Below the pieces are notes generated by a model that did not search any database, had not been told where the DNA came from, and was given only the letters and a program-made list of their open reading frames with translations. Below are positions 1-11,366 of a stretch of DNA of 64,000 nt, in pieces. The position numbers and the translations under genes are program-made. Position 1 is the stretch's first letter; every line of letters starts with the position of its first letter. This DNA is from Macrothele yani. Its lineage: Eukaryota; Arthropoda; Arachnida; Araneae; Macrothelidae. The DNA lies in NCBI GenBank assembly GCA_039090855.1, contig CM077013.1:141443240-141507239 (forward strand), given 5' to 3'.

Positions 1-1939
1 GAGCTGCTAAATAATAAATTGAAATTAGTTACTGAAGAGCAAAACTGAAGACTAAGGAAAAACTTTAGAATTTAAAACGAAAGTTGCAAAAAAACCTGAA
101 GATCAAAACGTGCAACGCAGCAGTTTTGAAAATTCAGAATTCACATTCTATTAAGAAGATACCTAAGCAAAAAAATACATATATAATTTTGACTCACACC
201 AAGTACAACATAGAAAAGGTTATGTATCTACCTGTGTGAGTAAAAGGAGAAAAGATAAAAAAATAAAATAAAACAACTGAATGTAGAAGGTGTCGAGAAT
301 ACTGAGCCTTGGCTTTATCAAGGACCAGCAAAAACTCTGCATTTTCTCACTTCCACAAAGACCTAGTTGGAAATGGGTTTCTGCAAGTCCATAGATGCAA
401 GTAACATTCCCACCTAAAATTGTTTTAAAAAATATATATATGTCATGTCCTCCGCAGAGTTGTATGACCTAGCACTAGTTAACAATTTCGCTTGCATCCA
501 TGAACCTTCCTGGCCCGACCCATGCTCTTCATCTGTTACTATTAAACAGAGAGAAGAAGATTAAAGAGAACTCAAGCTGTGAGAGTGACATAATAATTAG
601 AAATAATTTTCAGCTATAACGAAATGCCAAGTTCGTTTGAGAGAGAATTTAAACCTGAAAAACAATGCAAAAGAAATCCAAATTTTTCCATTGCAATTAA
701 AAAAGGAAATATTAATTTTTAAAAAACAGATTTTTGAAAGAAAACTTGAGTCTAAAACCCCCTACTCTACAACTTATGACAGCACGAAAACGAGAATAAG
801 TTAAAGACAATAATTAACTAAAGAAAACTTTGTGAAAGTTATATGACTTAAACAGTTAGTTGCAATATGTACAAAGTATTTCAGCAGTGCTTTAAGTGCA
901 TAATTAATTAGTTATTAAGTACTTAACTACTTTGAAAATACAGCGCAAAGAAAAGGAACGAGCTTAGCCATCTGCTGTTCCTAGGTTCCCCAAAAGACGC
1001 GCAAAGTTACAAAGAAAAGAAAGAGTTAAAACCCGCAAAAATGTTAACAGACAAGCCAGTGCCTAAAAGCTGAAAAGCAAAAAATCAACAGAGAAAAAGT
1101 ACATGAAGTACAAACATTGAACTTATGAAACCTAAAACCCAAATACAAGGAAGAGAGCTTACCTCTTGTGCGACGAAACTTTCTCCTCACAAGAGGAAAA
1201 CATGGCTGACCTCTTCTGCCACTCCCTAGTCGCTGGGGGCAGTGTGGGTGGGGCTGATGGCCTCCTCATACAGAAAGAAACCAACTCGCGGAGATTTTAA
1301 CCAGAGAAAAAAATATATAAACTTAAGACTGTGGATCTGTATGATCAGAAAGAGCAGAATTAACTCTCCAGAATACATGAGAAATATTATAAAATACACG
1401 AGTAGTGTATTTAATAATCTTTGCATGTATTAAATCACCTTAGTGAGCTTCTATAGATTAATCAGAATCTTATTAATTTTAATGTTGGTTTTACAATTTT
1501 TAGTATAGCTATCCTAGTGATGAATAACTAGTTTTCTTTTTTATTTGTTTTTATTTTCTTTTATAAACAGATTTTTAAGCTTTTTTTTGTGATTTTGTTT
1601 ATATTATTTAATTTTTTGTTTTAATAGGACCTTCATATCCATAGCACTAAGGTTCCTTTAGGTAGTTAATAGGCATCCTCTAGCCAACTTCCTTACGGCT
1701 TTGATTGGTCAGAATCGTATTATTAACTGTGTAGAAAATTAAAGCAGATCTGCCAACCTTACTCTATTATTCAGAATAATTTTTCTTAAAGTTCTTTTGA
1801 TGAAAGAAGAAGGAATTTCGTTCTCTAGAAAACTATCTAATAGTATGTTTATGTGGTAATTGAAGTCCAAATTGTTGCTGCAAATTCTTGAAATTCTTAG
1901 GACCTGAGAAATTAGTACATTCTCAATTACTTTGGTTGA
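1..1939. other. AT-rich stretch without a recognised gene
   Basis: No reading frame here resembles a known protein, and no MCM2 N-terminal exon was recognised. A 9-bp stem (CCTCTTGTG at about 1172 against CACAAGAGG at about 1189-1197) forms a small hairpin. Its minus strand also reads as a short open stretch ending at a GTAAGC donor-like site, so a first exon of a minus-strand gene is possible but unsupported. The rest is A/T-rich non-coding sequence with homopolymer runs. Confidence 0.5.
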
Positions 1940-4900
1940 TTATATATATATCATCATCATCATTGTCAACCATTATCAATCCACTGCTGGACGAAGGTCT
2001 CCCCAAGTTTCCTCCACAACGGTCTGTCTTGTGCCAGTCTCCTCCATGTCACTCCCGCATACTTTCGAATTTCATCCACCCATCTTCCATGTGGTCTTCT
2101 TCTGGGTCTTTTCCTGTCCCTTGGAATCTAATCTAAAATTTCGGCTGTCCATCGATGGTCTGTTCTTCTGGCAGTATGTCCAGCCCATTGCCATTTCAGG
2201 GATTTAACTCTGATCATGATGTCTTCCACTCTTGTCATTTTTCGGATCCACGTGTTCCTCTTCTTATCTCTCCTGGTTACACCAAGTATGCACCTCTCCA
2301 TGCTTTTTTGAGTTGTCTGCCGCCTTTGTATGTCTCTTTTAGCTAAGGTCCACGTCTCTGCACCATACGTAAGCACTGGAAGGATGCATTGATCAAACAC
2401 TTTTCTTTTAAGACATAATGGCATATTGCTCTTGAAAATTATGCTGTTTTTTTCCAAAAGCTCTCCAGGCAAGTTTTGTACGCCGATTAATTTCTTCACC
2501 AATGTGACCCTCACTTGATATCTGCTGTCCAAGATAAACGTACGTGTCTGTTATCTCCAGCTTTTTTCCATCAATCGATAAATCTTCATTTCTTGTAAAA
2601 GCATTGTACATCACTTTTGTCTTCTGAAAGTTCATTTTTAATCCCACATCTTTACTCTTGTCAGCAAGTTCCTGCATCATACTCTGTAGCTCTGATGGGG
2701 TAGTTGCAAAAATGACTATGTCATCAGCAAAACGAAGGTGGGTTAGATAATCTCCATTAATCTTTATCCCTTTGTTTTCCCAGTTCAGTGATTGAAAGAC
2801 ATTTTCCAATGTGGCATTAAAGAGCTTCGGAGATATGGTGTCACCTTGTCTCACTCCTTTTCCAATTTTTATGTGTGTTGTACTTTCAAACAGCCGAATC
2901 TTTGCACTTGCATTTTCATAGATGTTATTAATAATATTAATGTATGCATCTTCAATACCACAGGATTTCAGAGCCGTGGTAACTGCTGGTGGTTTCACCG
3001 AATCAAAGGCTTTTTCATAATCGATAAAAGCCATGCACAATGGAAGCTCATATTCCCTCGCTCTTTCAATTAGTTCTCTCAGTACGTGGATATGATCTAT
3101 TGTGCTGTAGCCACTCCTGAATCCAGCTTGTTCTCTCGGTTAAGCCATGTCCAGTGTCACCTTCAAGCGGTGTGAAAGAACTTTAGTGAAGATTTTATAA
3201 ACCACTGATAGGAGGCTGATAGGTCTGTCGTTCCTGAGATCCTCAATGTCACCTTTTTATGTAGCAAGATCATTGTAGCGTTGTTCCAATCCTCAGGAAT
3301 TTTCCCTTCATTAAGGCATCGAGTGAAAATTTGGGCGAGTACTGTTTCGATTTCTCCACTTGCTTCTTGTATGATGTCTACAGTAATTCCATCTTCTCCT
3401 GGAGCTTTTTCCCGCTTCATGTTCTTGATTGCATGTGCAACTTCTGCTGGAAGAACTCTGGTACTGGTACCTTTCATGATGTCTGGAGTACATGTATCAT
3501 CCCTTTCATATAATTTGGAGTAGAAATCTTTCACTCTTGTCAAAATTTCGCCTCTATTTCTTGTTACAGAACCATCTTCTTTTCTCAGTGCCATGATCTG
3601 TTTTTCCCCTTACTGAGATGTCCCTTTGCTATCTTTAGGCTTTGGTTGTTTTCAATTGCTTTCCTTACTAGTTCACAGTTGAATTTTCTTACGTCTTCAG
3701 TCATACTTTTTCGTACTGTCTTGCATAGCTCTATATATTCCACTTTGGAAGTCACATCTTCTTTAGTTGTACTCATCACTCTTCTTTTTTGCATCAACAT
3801 TTTGGTTTTTCCTGATAATTTGTTCACATGCAACTTGTTCTTAGACCCAGCTAATTTTGTTGCTGTTTCCATAAGAGCTTTGGTTACTTTTCTGTTAACT
3901 TCCGAAATATCCACTTCTTCCGATGTTAGGCCTTCTAAAGCAGAGAATCTGTTCTTCAGTTCCAATTTGAAGGTATTATGGTGTTTTTAAGGTTGGTTAT
4001 GTCAATACATTTTGTTTGTCTTATGAGCTTGCTACGTTCGAGTTTGGTGTTGAGGTGCATCTTACATCTCACCAATCTATGGTCACTGCCTGTGTTGAAC
4101 TTGTTTAGCACACTGCAGTCTTCTATGACGAATTTTTGTTACACATAATAAAATCAATTTCACTTGTCGTCCCATTTGGATGTCTCCATGTCCATTTCCT
4201 GTGTGGCTTTTTCTTGAAAAAGGAGTTCAAGATGAAAAACCCTTCTGCCTCTGCAAACTCTACGAGAGTATTTCCACGCTGGTTTCTGTTGCCGTGACCG
4301 AATTTACCTACTGAAGTTTCATTCTGTTGCCGTTGCCCTATTTTTGCATTGAAATCTCCCATAATTATCTTCAAGTGCTGCTTACCTTTATTATTTAGAT
4401 GACGAATTTCCTCATAAAATTCTTCAATTTCTTCTTCAGCATGACTTGTGGTGGGTGCATAAGTTTGAATAATCTGAGCCTGGTATCTTCTCGAGAGTTG
4501 GATAACGAGTCGTGCAGCTCTGTCAGAGGAACTTTCAACTTCTACAACTTTATCCTTCAGTTTCTTGTTTATTATAAATCCAACACCACTAGTTCTGCCA
4601 GTATCTGTCCCACGATAGTAGAAGAGATGTCCACTTTTCAGTTCAATGAGATCTTCTCCTTTTCTCCTTACCTCACTTATCCCGACGATGTCCCACTTGA
4701 TCCTTTGTAGTTCCTCTTCCAATTCAAGAAGCCTTGAATCAGAAGATAGGGAGCGTCCGTTGTACGTAGCCAAGGTCAGCATCAGATGGCAGCCTAGTCC
4801 GGTCCTCCGGGGATTCTTAGCACTCTCTGCCTTCATGTCGCACTGGCCGCTGCCTTGGCCAGGTACATTCCAGCTGCCGGAGACTGAGGGCCAAGATTTA

Positions 4901-5021
4901 AGTTGTGGAGTCATTTTGGAGGGGTTTGGCCATAACTCACCACGCTGGCCAAGCGGGTTGGTGAGTGTGGGATAGCATTTCCTCTAATCCCGATGGTATA
5001 GTTATACCGCTATTGGCGGTC
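1940..5021 (-). mobile_element. RTE-clade non-LTR retrotransposon, left copy (A)
   Basis: Read on the minus strand this is a nearly full-length RTE-type LINE. An apurinic-like endonuclease is followed by a reverse transcriptase with the FADD catalytic box and the C-terminal RTE signature (GRWVDEIRKYAG then WRRLAQDR). The 3' end is a (TGA)n/(TA)n simple repeat at 1940-1965 rather than poly(A), as is usual for RTE. The 5' end stops at about 5021 beside a TA microsatellite, so it lacks roughly 100 bp of 5' leader that copy B retains. It lies head to head with copy B. RTE assignment rests on family-level recognition of the motifs. Confidence 0.9.
1966..4914 (-). pseudogene. RTE endonuclease-reverse transcriptase, broken (copy A)
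   Basis: The ORF runs from an ATG at 4914 (minus) to a stop at 1966-1968 but is split into at least five segments: 4914-4123 endonuclease, 3965-3585 linker, 3594-3163 RT start, 3040-2408 RT palm with LRFADDIVIF, and 2532 onward the C-terminal region. Compared with copy B, several breaks are single-base changes in A runs (near 4130, 3255 and 2450), and a CAA codon has become TAA near 3140. The break near 3600, between endonuclease and RT, is shared with copy B. The element cannot encode a continuous protein as read. Confidence 0.85.
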
Positions 5022-5142
5022 ATATATATATATATATATTGGGGATGTAAGGTCAGGTGATGCGTAACATCACAGCCTCTCCTTGACAAATGTCAACCCC
5101 GCCTTCTCGTGGTACATCCTGTTCCCACTAAAGGGGCTCTGA
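5022..5142. other. Spacer at the centre of the RTE inverted repeat
   Basis: About 120 bp separate the matching arms. The spacer holds a TA microsatellite (5021-5039) followed by leader sequence belonging only to copy B (from about 5041). The (TA)n tract here and the TA tract after copy B at 8227-8236 suggest that copy B inserted into a TA microsatellite. Confidence 0.6.
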
Positions 5143-5231
5143 CGACCGCCAATAGCGGTATAACTATACCATCGGGATTAGAGGAAATGCTATCCCACAC
5201 TCACCAACCCGCTTGGCCAGCGTGGTGAGTT

Positions 5232-6581
5232 ATGGCCAAACCCTCCAAAATGACTCCACAACTTAAATCTTGGCCCTCAGTCTCTGGCAGCTGGAATGTA
5301 CCTGGCCAAGGCAGCGGCCAGTGCGACATGAAGGCAGAGGGTGCTAAGAATCCCCGGAAGACCGGACTAGGCTGCCATCTGATGCTGACCTTGGCGACGT
5401 ATAACGGACGCTCCCTATCTTCTGATTCAAGGCTTCTTGAATTGGAAGAGGAACTACAAAGGATCAAGTGGGACATCGTCGGGCTAAGTGAGGTAAGGAG
5501 AAAAGGAGAAGATCTCATTGAACTGAAAAGTGGACATCTCTACTACTATCGTGGGACAGATACTGGCAGAACTAGTGGTGTTGGATTTATAATAAACAAG
5601 AAACTGAAGGATAAAGTTGTAGAAGTTAAAAGTTCCTCTGACAGAGCTGCACGACTCGTTATCCAACTCTCGAGAAGATACCAGGCTCAGATTATTCAAA
5701 CTTATGCACCCACCACAAGTCATGCTGAAGAAGAAATTGAAGAATTTTATGAGGAAATTCGTCATCTAAATAATAAAGGTAAGCAGCACTTGAAGATAAT
5801 TATGGGAGATTTCAATGCAAAAATAGGGCAACGGCAACAGAATGAAACTTCAGTAGGTAAATTCGGTCACGGCAACAGAAACCAGCGTGGATATACTCTC
5901 GTTGAGTTTGCAGAGGCAGAAGGGTTTTTCATCTTGAACTCCTTTTTCAAGAAAAAGCCACACAGGAAATGGACATGGAGACATCCAAATGGGACGACAA
6001 GTGAAATTGATTTTATTATGTGTAACAAAAAATTCGTCATAGAAGACTGCAGTGTGCTAAACAAGTTCAACACAGGCAGTGACCATAGATTGGTGAGATG
6101 TAAGATGCACCTCAACACTAAACTCGAACGTAGCAAGCTCATAAGACAAACAAAATGTATTGACATAACCAACCTTAAAAAACACCATAATACCTTCAAA
6201 TTGGAACTGAAGAACAGATTCTCTGCTTTAGAAGGCCTAACATCGGAAGAAGTGGATATTTCTGAAGTTAACAGAAAAGTAACCAAAGCTCTTATGGAAA
6301 CAGCAACAAAATTAGCTGGGTCTAAGAACAAATTGCATGTAAACAAATTATCAGGAAAAACCAAAATGTTGATGCAAAAAAGAAGAGTGATGAGGACAAC
6401 TAAAGAAGATGTGACTTCCAAAGTGGAATATATAGAGCTATGCAAGACAGTACGAAAAAGTATCACTGAAGACGTAAGGAAATTCAACTGTGAACTAGTA
6501 AGGAAAGCAATTGAAAACAACCAAAGCCTAAAGATAGCAAAGGGACATCTCAGCAAGGGAAAAAACAGATTATGGCACTGA
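5232..6581 (+). pseudogene. RTE endonuclease domain ORF (copy B)
   Basis: A 449-residue open frame encodes the exonuclease/endonuclease/phosphatase-type domain that nicks target DNA for target-primed reverse transcription. Visible signatures are TYNGRSL near residue 55, a GLSEVRR block, IIMGDFNAKIG (catalytic Asp and Asn), WTWRHPNG and GSDHRLV (catalytic Asp-His). The start at 5232 gives a short basic leader before the domain; the next ATG (MTPQ) could equally be used. The frame stops at 6579-6581 exactly where the RT reading frame begins in the -1 frame. A heptamer A AAA AAC at 6560-6566 precedes this stop. Confidence 0.85.
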
Positions 6582-8206
6582 GAAAAGAAGATGGTTCTGT
6601 AACAAGAAATAGAGGCGAAATTTTGACAAGAGTGAAAGATTTCTACTCCAAATTATATGAAAGGGATGATACATGTACTCCAGACATCATGAAAGGTACC
6701 AGTACCAGAGTTCTTCCAGTCCTTCCAGCAGAAGTTGCACATGCAATCAAGAACATGAAGCGGGAAAAGCTCCAGGAGAAGATGGAATTACTGTAGACAT
6801 CATACAAGAAGCAAGTGGAGAAATCGAAACAGTACTCACCCAAATTTTCACTCGATGCCTTAATGAAGGGAAAATTCCTGAGGATTGGGACAAAGCTACA
6901 ATGATCTTGCTACATAAAAAAGGTGACATTGAGGATCTCAGGAACTACAGACCTATCAGCCTCCTATCAGTGGTTTATAAAATCTTCACTAAAGTTCTTT
7001 CACACCGCTTGAAGGTGACACTGGACATGGCTCAACCGAGAGAACAAGCTGGATTCAGGAGTGGCTACAGCACAATAGATCATATCCACGTACTGAGAGA
7101 ACTAATTGAAAGAGCGAGAATATGAATTTCCATTGCGCATGGCTTTTATCGATTATGAAAAAGCCTTTGATTCAGTGAAACCATCAGCAGTTGCAATGGC
7201 TCTGAAATTCTGCGGTATTGAAGATGCATACATTAATATTATTAATAACATCTATGAAAATGCAAGTGCAAAGATTCGGCTGTTTGAAAATACAACACAC
7301 ATAAAAATTCGAAAAGGAGTGAGACAAGGTGACACCATATCTCCGAAGCTCTTTAATGCCACATTGGAAAATGTCTTTCAATCACTGAACTGGGAAAACA
7401 AAGGGATAAAGATTAATGGAGATTATCTAACCCACCTTCGTTTTGCTGATGACATAGTCATTTTTGCAACTACCCCATCAGAGCTACAGAGTATGATCCA
7501 GGAACTGGCTGACAAAAGTAAAGAAGTGGGATTTAAAATGAACTTTCAGAAGACAAAAGTGATGTACAATGCTTTTACAAGAAATGAAGATTTATCGATT
7601 GATGGAGAAAAGCTGGAGATAACAGACACGTACGTTTATCTTGGACAGCAGATATCAAGTGAGGGTCACATTGGTGAAGAAATTAATCGGCGTACAAAAC
7701 TTGCCTGGAGAGCTTTTGGAAGAAACAGCATAATTTTCAAGAGCAATATGCCATTATGTCTTAAAAGAAAAGTGTTTGATCAATGCATCCTTCCAGTGCT
7801 TACGTATGGTGCAGAGACGTGGACCTTAGCTAAAAGAGACATACAAAGGCTGCAGACAACTCAAAGTAGCATGGAGAGGTGCATGCTTGGTGTAACCAGG
7901 AGAGATAAGAAGAGGAACACGTGGATCCGAAAAATGACAAGAGTGGAAGACATCATGATCAGAGTTAAATCCCTGAAATGGCAATGGGCTGGACATACTG
8001 CCAGAAGAACAGACCATCGATGGACAGCCGAAATTTTAGATTGGATTCCAAGGGACAGGAAAAGACCCAGAAGAAGACCACATGGAAGATGGGTGGATGA
8101 AATTCGAAAGTATGCGGGAGTGACATGGAGGAGACTGGCACAAGACAGACCGTTGTGGAGGAAACTTGGGGAGACCTTCGTCCAGCAGTGGATTGATAAT
8201 GGTTGA
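6572..8206 (+). pseudogene. RTE reverse transcriptase and C-terminal domain, frameshifted (copy B)
   Basis: The RT is carried in three overlapping frames. 6572-6796 is the RT N-terminus, broken by a one-A loss. About 6760-7125 carries the KAPGEDGIT block, the NYRPISLLS motif and QAGFRSG, and is broken by a 2-bp loss. 7106-8206 carries AFIDYEKAFDSV (first catalytic Asp), GVRQGD, LRFADDIVIF (catalytic Asp pair) and the terminal GRWVDEIRKYAGVTWRRLAQ region. Copy A lacks the 6768 and 7121 lesions, so these arose after the copies separated. Confidence 0.88.
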
Positions 8207-8237
8207 CAATGATGATGATGATGATGATATATATATT

Positions 8238-8611
8238 GAATACAGTGATGTCCTTCATTTTAATATTTACATAAATAAATTTCAGTGAACAATTCTGTCT
8301 TTCTCATGCCGCATTATATTCACGCTGTTTCACAGCACGTTCTTATTTTTCACCCATTTAAAAAGTTCAGCTTTTTTTCTTTCTTCGTCAGTCTCTTGTA
8401 TGTTTTCATCATGAACTTTCCCGACTGCCTAATATTTAAATTCTAGTGAATGCTCGTGAGAATAGGAAGCATGTCTTTGCAAATATTTCATTATTGGTGC
8501 TGTTTCTTTGCTGTTTTCAGAAAAGTTGTTAAAATCCATTGTTTAACTTTTAAAAATTTATTTTTGCTCAAATACTGTGACATAATTTTTCATGTTATCT
8601 ATTTTTTTCAG
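8238..8611. other. Intron sequence upstream of the first visible MCM2 exon
   Basis: T-rich, ending in a polypyrimidine tract and an AG acceptor at 8610-8611. No coding or transposon sequence was recognised. Confidence 0.5.
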
Positions 8612-8831
8612 ACAATAGACAGAGCTTTGAAGTGGACTACAATATTCTTGCTTCAGAAGAGCAAGTTTTAGCATATTTTCTTCCAGAAGCACCCTTTGAA
8701 GTGTTACAAGTGTTTGACTCAGCTGCAAAGGACATTGTGCTTAGCATGTTTCCTCAGTATGAAAGGATTTGCAAGGATATTCATGTTCGTATCACTGATT
8801 TGCCTTTGCTTGAAGAAATTAGGAGTTTGAG
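8612..8831 (+). CDS. MCM2: MCM2 exon A (N-terminal domain)
   Basis: This is the first recognisable exon of minichromosome maintenance protein 2, a subunit of the MCM2-7 hexamer that is loaded at origins and forms the core of the replicative helicase in the nucleus. After two bases completing a codon, the frame reads [20 protein letters not shown], then YFLPEAP and [17 protein letters not shown], all typical MCM2 N-terminal domain blocks. The exon begins after a polypyrimidine-AG at 8610-8611 and ends before GTTAGT at 8832 within an Arg codon (phase 2). The split Arg is completed by the first base of the next exon. Exons encoding roughly the first third of the protein are missing upstream. Confidence 0.95.
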
Positions 8832-9683
8832 GTTAGTTTTAGCAACTTTTATGTATTTCAGTTTTATTCCCCATAAGTATTGCATGTAGTATCTTTGGCA
8901 ATAAAATCTCCTCATTATCTGGAATAATTTTAGATAACAATGATATTTTTGGCAACAGCAACTGATTTATCTGATGCTTCAATATTATTTTTTGAAATCA
9001 CCTCTTTTCTCGTTGAATGTTTTGGGGAAACATGCTATGGCTCATGAATTAATTTGTATCATTTTGAGTGTGATTGCTTGAATCATTCATTTCAACCAGA
9101 ATGAAAAACAACAATTCCTGACACTGGAATGTTGTAGCTTTATTTCAGCACAGATCTTTCAGAATCATTCGCTTAAATCATAAAACATGATTTCAGGTGG
9201 TGGAAAAAGTATGTCCTCATTTGAATTCAAACTATTTGGAATCTGTTTAGTTTTGACCAGAAAGCTCAATTGTTGATGGCAAGAATAATTAAGAGATTAT
9301 CATAATGCACTTTTGTTGTTTTTGTTTCACAGTTTAAAGACTGTTGGTAGCATTTTAGGTAGTAAGGAGTTTTCTGCCTCTAATTTAAGGTCACTGACTC
9401 CAGTGAAGGGACAGAACCAGCTCCATAGGACAAATGCATCATCCATGACACATCCAGGGCTTGAGTCCACATGAAACTAAGGCAGTCACACACAGCGAGA
9501 ATTCGGCTCCTCTAGTCAGCCACCAGGGTAGCAAATTGTCCATCCTTGCTACAAGAAGATTATGGCAATACCTTGAGGCACTGTTTAGGCTAGCAAAAAA
9601 GATAATGGCACTTTTGAGCACAGTCTTCAGTGGCACAAAAAGAGCTTCATTATTTGATCACATAGTTTAAGGTAGGGAATTTT
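8832..9683 (+). other. MCM2 intron, part before the Tc1-like element
   Basis: Donor GTTAGT at 8832. A segment at about 9385-9665 is less AT-rich and has short open frames on both strands, but nothing in it matches a family I recognise. It may be an old repeat. Confidence 0.45.
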
Positions 9684-9685
9684 TA

Positions 9686-10892
9686 TACACTGAGTGGCCA
9701 CTTTATTATGACCACCCCCTCAGTACTTCGTTGGGCCACCTTTTGCCTTTAATACTGCGTTGATTCTTCGTGGCATGGACTCCATGAGATGTTGATAGGT
9801 GGTTTGTGGAATATGAGACCATGCTTGATGAATAGCACTTTCCAGGAGTGTGAGATTGCAGGGTTGTGGATCCAGCTGTCTGATGGCTCGTTCAACTTCA
9901 TCCTACAAATTCTCAATGGTGTTGAGATCTGGAGATTGTGGGGGCCACCTAAGCAAAGTAAACTCGCCGGCATGTTCCGGAAACCAATCCTGTACAATAT
10001 GAGCACTATGGCAGGACGCATTATCTTGTTGAAAGTAGCCATTGGGATAAACCATCCACATGACAGAATGCACTTGCTCCACAACGATGTTTAGATATAA
10101 TGTGTTAGTCGGACACGAATTAAAGGGCCCAAAGCATGCCAGGAAAACATTCGGCAAACCATAACATTGCCTCCACCAGTTTAAAGGGTTGTAGCAATGC
10201 ATTTGGGGTCCATGCTTTCGTGCTGTTTCCGCCAAATTCTCACTCAGCCATCGGCGTGCAACTGAAAACATGATTCATCGGACCACATAATTTGTTTCCA
10301 ATTATCAACTGTCCAATCCTTGTGCTCCTGTGCGAACTGGAGATGTTTTCTCTTGTTAACTGCAGACAGCAAAGGTGTTCCAACAGGCCTTTGGCTGCCA
10401 TATCCCACCCGATACAGTGTGCGACAAACAGTGCGTGCAGAGATCATTTGAAGGGATCCTTGATTAAGATGGCCGGTAATTTGCTGCACTGTTGCCCTTC
10501 TGTTGTCTGTTACCAGTCTGGACACACTCTGTACCGCCAGAGCAGTCCCTAGTCGATGACGACCACACGTTGCATGTAGATACCCAGTTTTTTTAGCTGA
10601 CAGTCCATTCTTTAAACACTTTAACAACAGCTGCTCTGGAACATTTCACGAATGCGGCGGTTTCGGTGATACTCGCTCCATGGCTCCGAGCTCCTACAAT
10701 CATCCCACATTGAAAGTCCGTCAAATCGCATTTTTTACCCATCTCGTCACCCAGAAATCACTTCTACTTCTGTCGCAAGCACTAAGCTTTCCCTTTTTAT
10801 ACTAGCCTCGCAATCTGGCAGCAACAGCGTGCAACCATAACTCATTTGCTTAAAACTGTCAGGTGGTCATAATAAAATGGCCATTCAGTGTA
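9686..10892 (-). mobile_element. Tc1-like (DD36E-type) DNA transposon
   Basis: A 1207-bp element has inverted termini TACACTGAGTGGCC at the left and its near complement ending CAGTGTA at the right. TA dinucleotides at 9684-9685 and 10893-10894 are the expected target duplication. It sits in the MCM2 intron opposite to the gene. Internal sequence is a transposase on the minus strand. Length matches a full-size Tc1-type element, so this is a whole copy that has decayed in place. Confidence 0.9.
9749..10735 (-). pseudogene. Tc1-like transposase, frameshifted
   Basis: Minus-strand fragments 10627-10244, 10271-9903 and 10084-9749 together cover most of a DDE transposase. A helix-turn-helix remnant comes first, then MWSDESCFQLHADG (first Asp), YFQQDNASCHSAH (second Asp) and SPDLNTIENL (Glu). 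There are 36 residues between the second Asp and the Glu within one uninterrupted frame, unlike the 34 of classic Tc1. At least two frameshifts (near 10250 and 9920) break it. Confidence 0.85.
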
Positions 10893-10976
10893 TAAACATT
10901 ATTTCCAGCAACAGGAAAGATTACAAAACTGTTTGTCCAATATGAATTGAATGGTTTTTTTTCCTCTTTTCTTCAG

Positions 10977-11063
10977 AATGGTAAATTAATTACATCAAAG
11001 GAAACTTTTGTATTGTTAAGTGCAATGAAGATTTTACGAGGAAGTTTGTCTTCCCACCGACAA
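10977..11063 (+). other. Possible cryptic exon in MCM2 intron
   Basis: An 87-base stretch has a strong polypyrimidine-CAG acceptor (to 10976) and a GTAAGA donor (from 11064). One frame is fully open, but in the phase set by MCM2 exon A it reads into TAA at the fifth codon. It has no counterpart between the SLR and QLHLNQ blocks of MCM2. If spliced in, it would truncate the protein. There is no evidence that it is used. Confidence 0.25.
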
Positions 11064-11315
11064 GTAAGAGCCAAAATTTGTGAACTAAAATTATTTTCTG
11101 TTAATTTTGTCATTATTTTTTTTTTGGGTAACTAAATATAATTGAAATAACAGTTCTCTATAACCATTCAATGATAGAGAATTGTGTCTTTGTTGTTGCT
11201 TTTTAAATAAGTGAACATATTTCAATTAGGATGAAATGCTACTCTATTTTGCCAACTTGAACTATGTGATTTTCCTTGATGAACCTGGAAAATCTGCTGG
11301 GAAAGTTATGCAGAG

Positions 11316-11346
<31 letters not shown>

Positions 11347-11366
11347 TGAGTGAGTGAGTGAGAGCA
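11316..11366 (+). repeat. Compound (TG)n(AG)n(TGAG)n microsatellite
   Basis: Tandem TG, then AG, then TGAG units in the intron, with no coding potential. Confidence 0.85.

Larger units (their letters stand above)
5041..8237 (+). mobile_element. RTE-clade non-LTR retrotransposon, right copy (B)
   Basis: This nearly complete RTE element on the + strand runs from a 5' leader starting near 5041 to a (ATG)n tail and (TA)n at 8210-8237. It encodes an endonuclease, an RT and the RTE C-terminal region. From about 5143 onward it is the reverse complement of copy A with only scattered differences. It differs from copy A by a retained leader, a 6-bp duplication near 6718, a one-A loss near 6768 and a 2-bp loss near 7121. 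Confidence 0.92.

Noticed and set aside
1202..1300. Short frame starting MADLFCHSL as the MCM2 start codon region
   Set aside because: It does not resemble MCM2 N-terminal sequence and stops after about 30 codons.
1888..2346. Plus-strand open frames over the left RTE copy
   Set aside because: They are antisense shadows of the RTE pol gene on the minus strand.
9439..9670. Small gene near 9.5 kb
   Set aside because: Overlapping short frames on both strands with no recognisable protein.
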